Positions 56,231-64,000 of a stretch of 64,000 nucleotides of DNA are shown piece after piece (the stretch's first letter is position 1; every line of letters starts with the position of its first letter). Source of the stretch: Pyricularia pennisetigena (lineage: Eukaryota; Ascomycota; Sordariomycetes; Magnaporthales; Pyriculariaceae). The position numbers and the translations under genes were made by a program. The stretch lies in assembly GCF_004337985.1 (NCBI RefSeq), contig NC_043741.1, positions 3,224,953 to 3,288,952 on the forward strand, read 5' to 3'. Below the pieces are notes generated by a model. The model did no database searches and was not told the origin of the DNA. It worked only from the letters and a program-made list of their open reading frames with translations.

Positions 56231-57655
56231 ATGGGCGGCGGCAACAACCCGCCGGGCTTCCCTCACTCCAACCCCACAGTTAGCTACTGGCAGGACCCTC
56301 CACACAAGATCGCCAATCACCGCACCACGGAGACCCTCCCGGACCAGACATGGGACTACGTCATCGTCGGCTCGGGGATCTCGGGCGCCGCAACGGCCTT
56401 CAAGCTGCTCAGCCGCGACCCATCACTCAAAGTCGTCATGCTTGAGGCGCGGACGGCCGCCTCGGGAGCATCGGGACGGAACGGCGGCCACTGCCGGCCG
56501 GGATGGTGGTCGAACTTTCGGCTGTACGCGACCGCGTTCGGCGTCGACGAGGCGCTCAAGTTCGAGGCGCTGGAGGAGGGTACCGTCCAGGACATTGCCG
56601 ACTTTGTGAGGGAGCACAAGGTGGACAACGACTTTCAGGACGTCGAGACGGCAGACATCTTCGTCACGGCGGCGGGCTGGGAGGACGCCCTGGCGAAGCT
56701 GGAGTTCCGGGAGGAGGTGAGGCGGCGGCGGCGGCGGACAGACGGCGATGGCGGCTCGCGCGTGAAGAAGACTGTCCTGCATGGCGACGAGGCCAGGAGG
56801 CATGTCGGAATGCCAGACGCCCACGGCGCGATTGTGTATCCCGCACACGCGCAGAATCCGTACCTGTTGGTTTGTCGGATGCTGGAGCTGGCCATGGAGA
56901 AGGGGCTGAACTTACAGACGAACACGCCCGCGCTGGCCGTCAAGCAGGAAGACGCCGCCGGGGCTTGGACGGTGGACACAGACCGGGGAACGGTCAGGGC
57001 CCGCAACGTCGTGCTCGCCACCAACGCCTACAGCAACAGCCTGCACGCGGGTCTCGCGGGCACCAAGTTCCTCATTCCCGCGCGCAGCCAGGTGGCGGCC
57101 CTCCGACCAGGCAAATCGATGGATCCGAACTTGCTGTTTGGTCGCAGCGGCGGGCCGTGCGACGCGCCGACTGGCGACTACTTCATGACGGCGCCGCGGG
57201 GCTCGCGCGGCGAGGGGGACGTCCTCTGGGGCGGTGGACGCAGCGTCTCCGAGACGAGCGAGGTGGGCATCACGGACGACTCGAGCGTCAACGAGCGCGT
57301 GGCGGCGTATCTGCACCGGGCGCCGGCCATATTCTACGGTGCCGAGAAGTGGGGACGCGACGGCGACGGGTCCGACGGCGTCGTGCGCGACTGGACGGGA
57401 ATCACTTGCTATACCCCCGACACGCTGCCGCTTGTCGGGGCGGCTCCGGGCGAGCCGGGCCTGTGGATGACGATCGGGATGAACGGGCACGGCATGGCAA
57501 TGGCGTTCCGCTGCGCGGAGGCGCTGGTGCAGACCATGCTGGGCGGCGAGGGGGGAGACATGCCGGATTGGTTCCCCAAGTGCATGCGGCTGGAGCGAGC
57601 GTGGGAGAAGCCCAAGCTCAACGTCCGCACTGCGTGGTTTGCCGAGTGTTCCTGA
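56231..57655 (+). CDS. FAD-dependent amine/amino-acid oxidase (OrdL/PuuB-like, DAO family)
   Basis: Single exon, 474 residues, from the ATG at 56231. Family enzymes oxidise a C-N bond of an amine or amino acid with FAD, giving an aldehyde or keto acid plus H2O2. The N-terminal FAD fold DYVIVGSGISGAATAF starts near 42, with the acidic strand end VVMLEART. ASGASGRNGGHCRPGWW follows, as in the gamma-glutamylputrescine oxidase group. VVLATNAYS closes the Rossmann-like part. The C-terminal motif DTLPLVGAAPGEPGLWM plus GMNGHGMAMAF completes the flavin site. A polyarginine insert lies near 161-167 (RRRRRRTDGDGG). No signal peptide, so it is cytosolic or peroxisomal; the end (AECS) is not a clear PTS1. 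A permease gene sits 1.1 kb upstream on the same strand, consistent with uptake and oxidation of one substrate. Confidence 0.88.
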   Translation: MGGGNNPPGFPHSNPTVSYWQDPPHKIANHRTTETLPDQTWDYVIVGSGISGAATAFKLLSRDPSLKVVMLEARTAASGASGRNGGHCRPGWWSNFRLYATAFGVDEALKFEALEEGTVQDIADFVREHKVDNDFQDVETADIFVTAAGWEDALAKLEFREEVRRRRRRTDGDGGSRVKKTVLHGDEARRHVGMPDAHGAIVYPAHAQNPYLLVCRMLELAMEKGLNLQTNTPALAVKQEDAAGAWTVDTDRGTVRARNVVLATNAYSNSLHAGLAGTKFLIPARSQVAALRPGKSMDPNLLFGRSGGPCDAPTGDYFMTAPRGSRGEGDVLWGGGRSVSETSEVGITDDSSVNERVAAYLHRAPAIFYGAEKWGRDGDGSDGVVRDWTGITCYTPDTLPLVGAAPGEPGLWMTIGMNGHGMAMAFRCAEALVQTMLGGEGGDMPDWFPKCMRLERAWEKPKLNVRTAWFAECS

Positions 57656-57696
57656 AAGCTACAGCCAAGAGATATCGCCTTGTATATCTCGATACT

Positions 57697-57768
57697 NNNN
57701 NNNNNNNNNNNNNNNNNNNNNNNNNNNNNNNNNNNNNNNNNNNNNNNNNNNNNNNNNNNNNNNNNNNN
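57697..57768. other. Assembly gap (72 N)
   Basis: Run of N about 40 bases after the oxidase stop codon, in its 3' UTR. Confidence 0.99.
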
Positions 57769-58768
57769 ATCCTGGAACACTGCCTTGCTCATGCAAATGC
57801 CGTCATGGACCTCATGATCCGGCCAGTAAATGACGGTTGTGGAACACGATGCTAGGAACGCAACGGTGCTTGGTCAAGGGGCTATATCATACTTTTCTAT
57901 ATACTTTTCTATATGAAGACATTTTAACTGCCGTCAGGTACAGTTGTAATGCTAATAATCACAGAGCCAGTTTTTTTTTTTTTTTTTTTTTTTTGTTTTC
58001 ACAAAGTCCACTCAAGACAAGGGAGCCGGGCATGTGCTGACCATTGATTCATCTAATAGGCTCGCTCTTGGTATTGGGAATGGTCAGACCAAGGCACGCC
58101 TTTTGGGACTAGACCAGTCTCCCCCGGAGGAATGTGGTTGCACGAGCAAAGAATATCGAAAAAGGAAATTGCGGCCCCCATTCGCAACGGGGACTTGCCC
58201 CCAATGGGGCAGGAGTGTTCTTTTCGCTTTTGCCAAGACGTAGGAAAGCGCTATGGTCACGATGAGGAGTCGAACCAATCAATAAAATCACTGTTACCTG
58301 TTACGTGCAAGCTGTGGAGTATCCAAGATGTGGGTGTGACATTACCTTTGTGGGGCGCCGATAGACCCTGGTGCCGACCAAGACGGCAAGAGGTACCCGG
58401 ATTTGCATGCCGATTTCGCCCTTGGGACCTTGTACTCGGGGAGAACTTGTGCCTTGACCACACTCAGTTCTGCTTTAAATTGATGAATTTCACAGGATAC
58501 CCCAGCCAAGGCTTCCACTCAAGCACAGATCCACGTGGTGACGACTACCGTCTCGCTTATACCACTCAAGAGAGGGGGGGGGGGCCCGGCAGGGCAGCAA
58601 CAGGAACAGCATTTCGTTCCTTGAATTACGTGGGCCACATGTCGGTTGTGCGTCGTATACGGCCTTGCGTCCACCAGCTGGGCCCACGACATCAAGGTAC
58701 GGCAAATGGTACAATGGTGTTTGTGTTGTATCCTGGGCGATGCCAAGGTGCCGCTCGGATACTGCAGG

Positions 58769-58776
58769 TATATAAG
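58769..58776 (+). promoter_or_regulatory. Probable TATA box of the EEP-lectin gene
   Basis: TATATAAG 209 bases before the ATG at 58978, followed by a pyrimidine-rich stretch that could hold the start site. Confidence 0.4.
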
Positions 58777-58977
58777 AGATGGGAGGTCGTTGTTCCTGTC
58801 CGGTGCCATGCTTGCCCTTCTCTTGGTCTCAACCGCTGTCGCCGCCTTGCCTTGTCGCATCCTGCCTGCATCGCATCGCACAATCCCGCTACGTCTTCAT
58901 CAAGGCTTAATTGACTTGATTTGATTCGACCCAACCAGACCAGACCAGACCTGAGAACACCCTCAAACCCCTGAAAA

Positions 58978-60309
58978 ATGAGGTTCGGAATCTCCAGCTG
59001 GGCCATGCCCACAGTGGCACTGGCGGCGGTCGGCGGCGCAGTTGCCCAGGCCACCAGCGGCTCCCTCAACATTCTCACCATGAATGTTGCCGGTCTGCCG
59101 ACCATCATCAACGGCAACGACGTCCCTGGCGACAAGGCAACCAACAGCCGCAACATTGGCGACAAGCTGTCCCAGTACGGTTACGACTTGGCCCACCTCC
59201 AGGAGGACTTCAACTTCCACGCATACATCTACGAAACCAACAAGCACCCGTTCCGCACCGCCACCTCGGGCGGCGTCCCCTTCGGCTCGGGCTTGAACAG
59301 CGTGTCCAACTACGACTGGATCGACTTTGATCGTGTCAAGTGGGACGTCTGCAGCAACGCGTCAGGCGCCGACTGCCTCACCCCCAAGGGCTTCACCTTC
59401 ATGAGGCTTCGCGTCGCCGAGGGCGTCTATGTCGACTGCTACAACCTCCACGCCGACGCGGGGAGCCTGGATGACGACATGAAGGCCCGCAACGCCAACC
59501 TGCGCCAGGTGTCGGACGCCATCAAGGCCCGCAGCGAGGGCAACGCCGTGCTCGTCTTTGGCGACACCAACAGCCGCTACACTCGTATCCCCGATGGCAT
59601 CACCGTCTTCCGTCTGCAGAACGGCATGACGGACCCCTGGGTCGAGCTGATCCGCGGCGGCGTCGAGCCCACGGTCGAGTCGCTCTGCAGCAACCCCAGC
59701 ACCACCAACTCGTGCGAAACCGTCGACAAGGTCTTCTACCGCTCCAGCCCTACCTTGACCCTCAAGGCCAAGGAGTGGAGCTACGCCAGCAACAAGTTCC
59801 TGCAGGACAATGGCGACTTGCTCTCGGACCACAACCCCATCGCGGTCAACTTCGACTGGTCGGTCGGCTCTTCCCTGCGCACGTCGGACGAGTTTGGCGG
59901 GCCCCACGGCACCTTCTTCAGCGACGTCCCCACCTTGGCCGCCAAGGGTCGCGTGCCCAAGGTCTCGGCCATCCAGCTCCGCGGCGCCAACCGCCTCGAC
60001 TGGGTCTCGGTCACGCTGGCCGACGGCTCCAGCACGGCGCACGGCGGCTCAGGCGGCACCGCCAGCGACCTCGCCCTCGCAGCCAACGAGTTTTGGACCG
60101 GTGCTACGCTGTGCCGCGGCCAGCGCAACGGCCGCACGCGCAACTTTTACATCAAGGCCACCACCAGCACCGGCAGGACCGTCGAGTCGGGCAAGACCAC
60201 GGAAGACTGCAAGAACTTTACGGCGCCGGCCGGCTGGCAGATTGTCGGCTTCGCGGGCAGGGAGGGCGACGAGGTGGACAGGCTGGCTTTTGTTTACGCG
60301 CCACAGTAA
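58978..60309 (+). CDS. Secreted EEP-fold hydrolase with C-terminal jacalin-like lectin domain
   Basis: Single exon, 443 residues. Residues 1-24 form a signal peptide (VALAAVGGAVAQ). The next 270 residues are an endonuclease/exonuclease/phosphatase (DNase I/sphingomyelinase C) fold. Its metal and catalytic set is visible: Asn36 in LTMNVAGLP, Glu76 in HLQED, His158 and Asp160 in NLHADAG, Asp196 and Asn198 in FGDTNS, and Asp284-His285 in LLSDHNP. The enzyme should cleave phosphodiesters; nucleic acid, sphingomyelin and phosphoinositide are all used in this superfamily and the sequence does not decide. From about 304 a jacalin-like beta-prism follows (FGGPHGTFFSD, IQLRGANRLDWVSVTL, AHGGSGG, IVGFAGREGDEVDRLAFVY), suggesting glycan binding to place the enzyme on a surface. 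Two or three Cys pairs are possible, fitting secretion. GC-rich, no intron. Confidence 0.88.
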   Translation: MRFGISSWAMPTVALAAVGGAVAQATSGSLNILTMNVAGLPTIINGNDVPGDKATNSRNIGDKLSQYGYDLAHLQEDFNFHAYIYETNKHPFRTATSGGVPFGSGLNSVSNYDWIDFDRVKWDVCSNASGADCLTPKGFTFMRLRVAEGVYVDCYNLHADAGSLDDDMKARNANLRQVSDAIKARSEGNAVLVFGDTNSRYTRIPDGITVFRLQNGMTDPWVELIRGGVEPTVESLCSNPSTTNSCETVDKVFYRSSPTLTLKAKEWSYASNKFLQDNGDLLSDHNPIAVNFDWSVGSSLRTSDEFGGPHGTFFSDVPTLAAKGRVPKVSAIQLRGANRLDWVSVTLADGSSTAHGGSGGTASDLALAANEFWTGATLCRGQRNGRTRNFYIKATTSTGRTVESGKTTEDCKNFTAPAGWQIVGFAGREGDEVDRLAFVYAPQ

Positions 60310-60638
60310 AGCTTGCAAGAGAATGAGCTCATGATGGATACCTTTTATGTGGTTTTCTGAGCGGAGGGACCGAAGTAGTGTACATATGTTGGGGTCCCTC
60401 GCCTGTCTTTGCAACGATCACCATCTCCTTTGTCCTAATGTTTAGTTTATTAATTTTTCAATGCACATATTTGCTGATCACTCTGCATGTTTCTTTTTCT
60501 CGTCTATATTTTCTCTGGTCATAAATCAATGAATTCGTATCTGTAATCGTATTGAGGGCCTGCGGATGATGTCGACGTAGTGAGCCATGTAAAGGCGCAA
60601 TTACGGTCAAATGCATACTTGGACAGCCTACACCAACG
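60310..60638. other. Short convergent intergenic region
   Basis: 3' ends of the plus-strand EEP-lectin gene and the minus-strand membrane-protein gene. No gene seen. Confidence 0.5.
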
Positions 60639-61406
60639 TCACGCCACATCTCTAGGCGCCGCGAACCGAACAAGGGCAGGCTCTGGAGCAGCAATTTCCC
60701 TAGCAGCAACATTTCCAGCAGCAGCGTCCCGGTGAGCAGCACCTCCCGAAGCAACCTTTCCAAGCGCGACCTCGTCAGCCGCAACCTCGCCAGCCACAAC
60801 CCCTCCATCCCCAGCATCCCCAGCGGCACCCTCCATGCGCCGCGGCCTCGATACCCTCCGCGCCCGTCTCGGCACGCCGGACGCCCGACCCCGCCGCGCA
60901 AACCGCGTCAACCGGCTACGGCTCCGCCAGATGGCGACGCTGGCGGGCATGACGAAGCCGGCGGCGATCTGAAAGACGACGGCGAGCCAAAAGAGGGCGT
61001 CGCGGTGCGCGTAGGGTGCCATGGCGGCGAGCAGGACCGACAGGCTCAGCCAGGCGACGGCGTTGGTGGTGAGCAGGATGCTGCTGCTGCTGCCGACTTC
61101 CTCCTCGCGGCTCCACTTTCCGTCGTCGCCGGCGCCGCTCGGCGGGTGCCGGAACGTGGTCCCGACGTGGCCGGCGTGCCCGATCCAGTCCATCAGCAGC
61201 AGCATCACGCCCAGGCTGTAGACGTCGGGCGCGTGCGCCTCGGCCGCGCCGGCCGGCTCGAGCCGCGACCGGAGCAGCAGGCGCAGCAGCGTCGGGCCGC
61301 GCGTCAGCACACTGAAGGCGAAGAGGCCGGCCGAGACGAGCTTGGTGAGGAGCTGCTTGTTGCGCTTTCTGGCGAGTTTGGGGTGGATGGGTTTCGGGGG
61401 CGTCAT
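60639..61406 (-). CDS. Unknown four-helix membrane protein with Ala-rich tail
   Basis: Single exon, 255 residues. The ATG at 61406 (MTPPKPIHPKLARKRN) is chosen because the frame upstream is a low-complexity Lys/Asn/Thr stretch arising from the leader repeat. Four hydrophobic segments lie at about 20-36, 61-79, 110-131 and 137-160 (LLTKLVSAGLFAFSVL, YSLGVMLLLMDWIG, NAVAWLSLSVLLAAM, FWLAVVFQIAAGFVMP). A basic Arg-rich stretch follows (about 162-190), then a Gly/Ala/Val/Glu tail with a loose repeat of the form (E/D)VAxxx. Fungal single-exon integral membrane proteins of this size are common and mostly uncharacterised. No family recognised. The tail is encoded by GC-rich imperfect triplets and may not be conserved. 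Confidence 0.6.
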   Translation of the reverse strand: MTPPKPIHPKLARKRNKQLLTKLVSAGLFAFSVLTRGPTLLRLLLRSRLEPAGAAEAHAPDVYSLGVMLLLMDWIGHAGHVGTTFRHPPSGAGDDGKWSREEEVGSSSSILLTTNAVAWLSLSVLLAAMAPYAHRDALFWLAVVFQIAAGFVMPASVAIWRSRSRLTRFARRGRASGVPRRARRVSRPRRMEGAAGDAGDGGVVAGEVAADEVALGKVASGGAAHRDAAAGNVAAREIAAPEPALVRFAAPRDVA

Positions 61407-63236
61407 TGTGCTTTGTGTCTGTTCATTGGGTTTTTTGTTTGTTTGTTTGTTTGTTTGTTTGTGTCTTGTCTTGTCTTGTTTTGATTTGTTTTTGTGTTTG
61501 TATACTTTGCTGGAAATATATATAAAAAAAAAAAAAGACAACTTTTTACTCTCCAGCTGACAGGAAATTTTCATGATGCGTACGATAACAAGTCCTTTCC
61601 CATGCTAGCTTGGTCACGGACAACAGAGACAAGTCTCTTGGCAGCTTACATGACGTGTGACGGCGTGAGCACAAGATTGGTTGACCATCGGGGCCAAGAC
61701 GATCCTGTTTTGGGAACTTTGCCCGGAAAGGGCTGAGGCATTCATTGGCTAGGTGGTAAAACCAATGCTCCATTTGGAGCTGTTCTGTCGGCGTTAAACA
61801 AAATCTCCGTTTTGGTGTTTTTGTCACTGTACTTTTTTTTTTTTTCTGGCGAAACACCCAACCTCTACAGCGAGCGGCTGAAAACTTGCAGGGACATGTA
61901 AGGCAGCGCAGCGGAATGAATGGAGTATAACCTTGTTCCGACAATCCGGGCAGACCTCAGCATAACATTGACATAGACAATTGTGTAAAGGCAACCCCAA
62001 CCGCACGCCGCCATCATCAAGTATAAAATGAAGGAGGGTATCGCCATGTCGGTAATCTGGTTCGGAGGATCCGCATCGGGAATAAAACTCTTGGCCATCA
62101 CAACTGCCATGGCTTGCTTATTTCCACTTTGCAATTGTAGTGGTTCATTCGCTGATTGGGTAGGAATCTGTTTTAATGGAGATGGCAGGTGTTGTTTTTG
62201 TCCCAAACACCACATCCTAGCACACATCTTCTATCGCTTGTCCACGCCCTACCACAGAGCCTTGGAACATCGTCATATCGCCATCGACATGTCGTCTGCT
62301 TTACAGGAGAAAGAAAGCGCCGATAATACTCACCGAAAAAAAGGCCAGGGATAGGAAAACAGTACAGCCACAGCCCACCAAGGAGATGCAGGTGCCGGCT
62401 GAAGAAGCTAACGATGGCGCAGTTCATGTGAAACTTGGATGGAGGTCATTGGGTAGTTGCCTTGAAGATGTCATTGCATGAAAGATGAAAGACGGATGCC
62501 CCAAGGATCACAGCTGCTCGCTACAGAGATTCAAGGCTACTACTTGATTTTTCAAGACGGAAGCTGATTTGCCTTGTTCCACACGAACGCAGCTGGTGGT
62601 TTTGATATCTTGCTTTGCGTAGGCATTTCACTTTTCGTCTCCCCAACTTCATCATGCACGACTTTTGACTAATTTCAAGAACTACACACCATTCAGAATT
62701 GCCGACTAGGTCTTTGCCGTCGTGTCTGCACGCACCGTCATCGCATTCATAGTTGAAGATCTCGGAAACACGTTTATTACAGGATGGATCATCCAGGTTC
62801 GAAATCCCTCCCACTGGGTTCAAAAACAGACCCTCCAAAACCAAGTCCATCCATATTTCTTTTTTTCTAAACCGAGCAGCGCCCTCTCCTTGTCCAGTGT
62901 CCTCTCACCTATTGCCGGCAGGGCTGTCCGACGTGCTCGACCGCAACTACATGGCGACGCTGCCGCCGCTTGTCGCGCTGGCCGGTGCCGTCATCTCGGC
63001 CATGGCAACATCGAGAATAGTCACAAATACGATTCTTCGTCTATGTTATCCCGGGTTTAGATTATGCAACAGAGCATCAAGCCTAAGCCAGAGATGGCCA
63101 AGAATCTGTAAAGCTGGACAGACAGCTATGATCGGACCAGCCTAGACATATAGACAGCGAGGCCACTTGCGTGACAAGCTGCACTTACAGGCTTGCATAT
63201 CCGTCATCCTTCGTAGCAACCTGAACCTCCCAGCAG
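61407..63236. other. Intergenic region with TTTG repeat and one coding-like island
   Basis: No complete gene seen. The left end is the leader of the minus-strand membrane gene, with (TTTG)7 at 61434-61461 and A/T tracts. A GC-rich, open, protein-like stretch at about 62928-63020 (plus) is preceded by a CAG acceptor-like site but has no visible partner exon. Confidence 0.45.
61434..61461 (+). repeat. (TTTG)7 microsatellite
   Basis: Seven exact TTTG units in the 5' leader of the minus-strand membrane-protein gene, followed by TCTTG repeats. Confidence 0.95.
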
Positions 63237-64000
63237 CTACGGCTTCCAACGGAGCATAGTCATGGACGCCTTGGGAAACTCATATGGACCTTTTCCATTC
63301 CACTTGCTCTCAGTGATGCCGACCTCTTGCTTTTCCTCGGTGTTGCGACTGTTCACGTTCGGCCCAGTGACGGTGTAGACCTCAACGTCCCCGCCGTCGG
63401 CCTGTTTCACACCATCTAGCCGAGTAGAGAAGCTTTTTTCCTCGTGGATATTGACCACGACCAGGGAGACGACTCCCTCGTCGTTGATGGAGGCGCTGAC
63501 GTCGAGCCACGGCGTCTCGATCGTGCCCCTGATCCACACGGGCTTGGTCGGACCGTCGTACTCGCCGCTCTGCACATGGACGGCGACGGTGTGCCCGCGC
63601 ATGTACCTGCTGAACAGCAAGAGGGGCCACCAGGTCGTCTGCTTGTAGATGCCCTTCTTGCTCGTCATGAGCGGGGATATGACGTTGACCGACTGCGCAA
63701 TGTTGGCCATCCCAATGTGCTTGGCCTGGCGGACAAAGACGTTGAGCCAGACGGCCACGGCGAGCGCGTCGGACAGCGTGTACTTTTCCTCGGCGCCCTC
63801 GTGGCCCAGGGCTCGCTCCGGGTCCCAGACGTTCCACTCGTCGAAGCATATCTTTTGCTTGGGTATGCTTGGCGGCACCTTGTTCTCGATTCGTGCGAGG
63901 TCTATGAGGGACGAGGTGATCTCGATGGCACGCTCCGCAGACCTGGGTGCCGTGGCGTTCTTGAGGTGCTCCGCCGAGGCGGTGTAGATGTGAATGCTGT
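63237..64000 (-). CDS. Alpha-L-arabinofuranosidase, GH51, C-terminal part (partial)
   Basis: The frame is open from the window edge (64000) to TAG at 63239-63237, giving the last 253 residues; the N-terminal part and start lie outside. GH51 enzymes release arabinose from arabinoxylan or arabinan side chains. The stretch KQKICFDEWNVWDP matches the GH51 nucleophile region, where Glu of DEWN is the catalytic nucleophile. Downstream hallmarks are YTLSDALAVAVWLNVFVRQAKHIGMANIAQSVNVISPL and the GIYKQTTWWPLLLFSRYM stretch, then a beta-sandwich domain (VSLVVVNIHEEKS) that ends GPYEFPKASMTMLRWKP. No intron is visible in this part. The signal peptide, if any, cannot be judged; some fungal GH51 enzymes are intracellular or secreted. 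The opposite-strand frame at 63649-63987 is a shadow. Confidence 0.92.
   Translation of the reverse strand, partial: SIHIYTASAEHLKNATAPRSAERAIEITSSLIDLARIENKVPPSIPKQKICFDEWNVWDPERALGHEGAEEKYTLSDALAVAVWLNVFVRQAKHIGMANIAQSVNVISPLMTSKKGIYKQTTWWPLLLFSRYMRGHTVAVHVQSGEYDGPTKPVWIRGTIETPWLDVSASINDEGVVSLVVVNIHEEKSFSTRLDGVKQADGGDVEVYTVTGPNVNSRNTEEKQEVGITESKWNGKGPYEFPKASMTMLRWKP

Larger units (their letters stand above)
57656..58977. other. Intergenic region with gap and EEP-lectin promoter
   Basis: No gene seen. It contains the N run 57697-57768, a T-tract (57970-57993), a G11 run near 58575-58585 and a TATA motif at 58769. Confidence 0.5.

Noticed and set aside
56503..57855. 450-codon frame overlapping the FAD oxidase in another frame
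   Set aside because: Runs through an N gap and has Arg/Gly/Ala shadow composition.
62790..62830. GGTTCGAAATCCC, a tRNA B-box-like string
   Set aside because: No cloverleaf arms around it by eye.

Overview
The window is 64 kb of nuclear DNA from a filamentous ascomycete, most likely a Sordariomycete. The evidence is fungal gene structure: introns of about 65-180 bases with GTRNGT donors and CTRAC-type branch sites, GC-rich coding exons, and AT-rich spacers full of long A/T homopolymers. The families present also fit: a Pyp-type tyrosine phosphatase, Edc4, Rpt6, a Vnx1-type exchanger, fungal L-amino-acid oxidase and GH51 arabinofuranosidase. A Magnaporthales-like genome is my guess from style only. 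Five N runs (13439-13521, 34099-34100, 42877-42878, 49038-49057, 57697-57768) mark assembly gaps.

Left part (1-32 kb) is mostly housekeeping and regulatory. In order: a small unknown gene interrupted by an in-frame TAG (1016-2013, minus); an unknown secreted protein (2907-3954, plus); a rhodanese-PTP phosphatase (5391-9060, minus); a 5 kb gene-poor stretch; a small spliced membrane protein (14015-14526, minus); Edc4, the P-body decapping scaffold (15679-20610, plus); an unknown tail-anchored coiled-coil protein (21508-23295, minus); the proteasomal ATPase Rpt6 (24711-26072, minus); and a Vnx1-like vacuolar cation/proton exchanger (28565-32265, plus).

Right part (35-64 kb) is richer in transport, redox and secreted functions. 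In order: a short-chain dehydrogenase (35255-36240); a full-size ABC-B multidrug-type transporter (37749-42145); a lectin-like beta-trefoil protein with a transmembrane segment and polyQ tail (44749-46113); a secreted L-amino-acid oxidase (47045-49841); a 113-residue small secreted protein (50740-51081); a GABA/amino-acid permease (53278-55125) followed by an OrdL/PuuB-like FAD amine oxidase (56231-57655); a secreted EEP-fold hydrolase fused to a jacalin-like lectin domain (58978-60309); a four-helix membrane protein (60639-61406, minus); and the 3' end of a GH51 arabinofuranosidase (63237 to the window edge, minus).

How they may work together: most genes look independent. The permease-oxidase pair suggests uptake and oxidation of an amine or GABA-like substrate. 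Five of the ten genes between 44.7 and 64 kb have a membrane anchor or signal peptide with an outside-facing function (four are secreted or probably secreted), so this half looks like a nutrient-scavenging or host/substrate-interaction region. I saw no CRISPR, tRNA, rRNA, intact transposon or clear new defence-type system. The most informative oddities are gene-structure ones: two stopless in-frame introns in Rpt6, an intron directly before the stop codon of the oxidase, and purine-rich AAAG acceptors. Exon boundaries were inferred by eye from splice motifs and reading-frame continuity; there was no transcript evidence.
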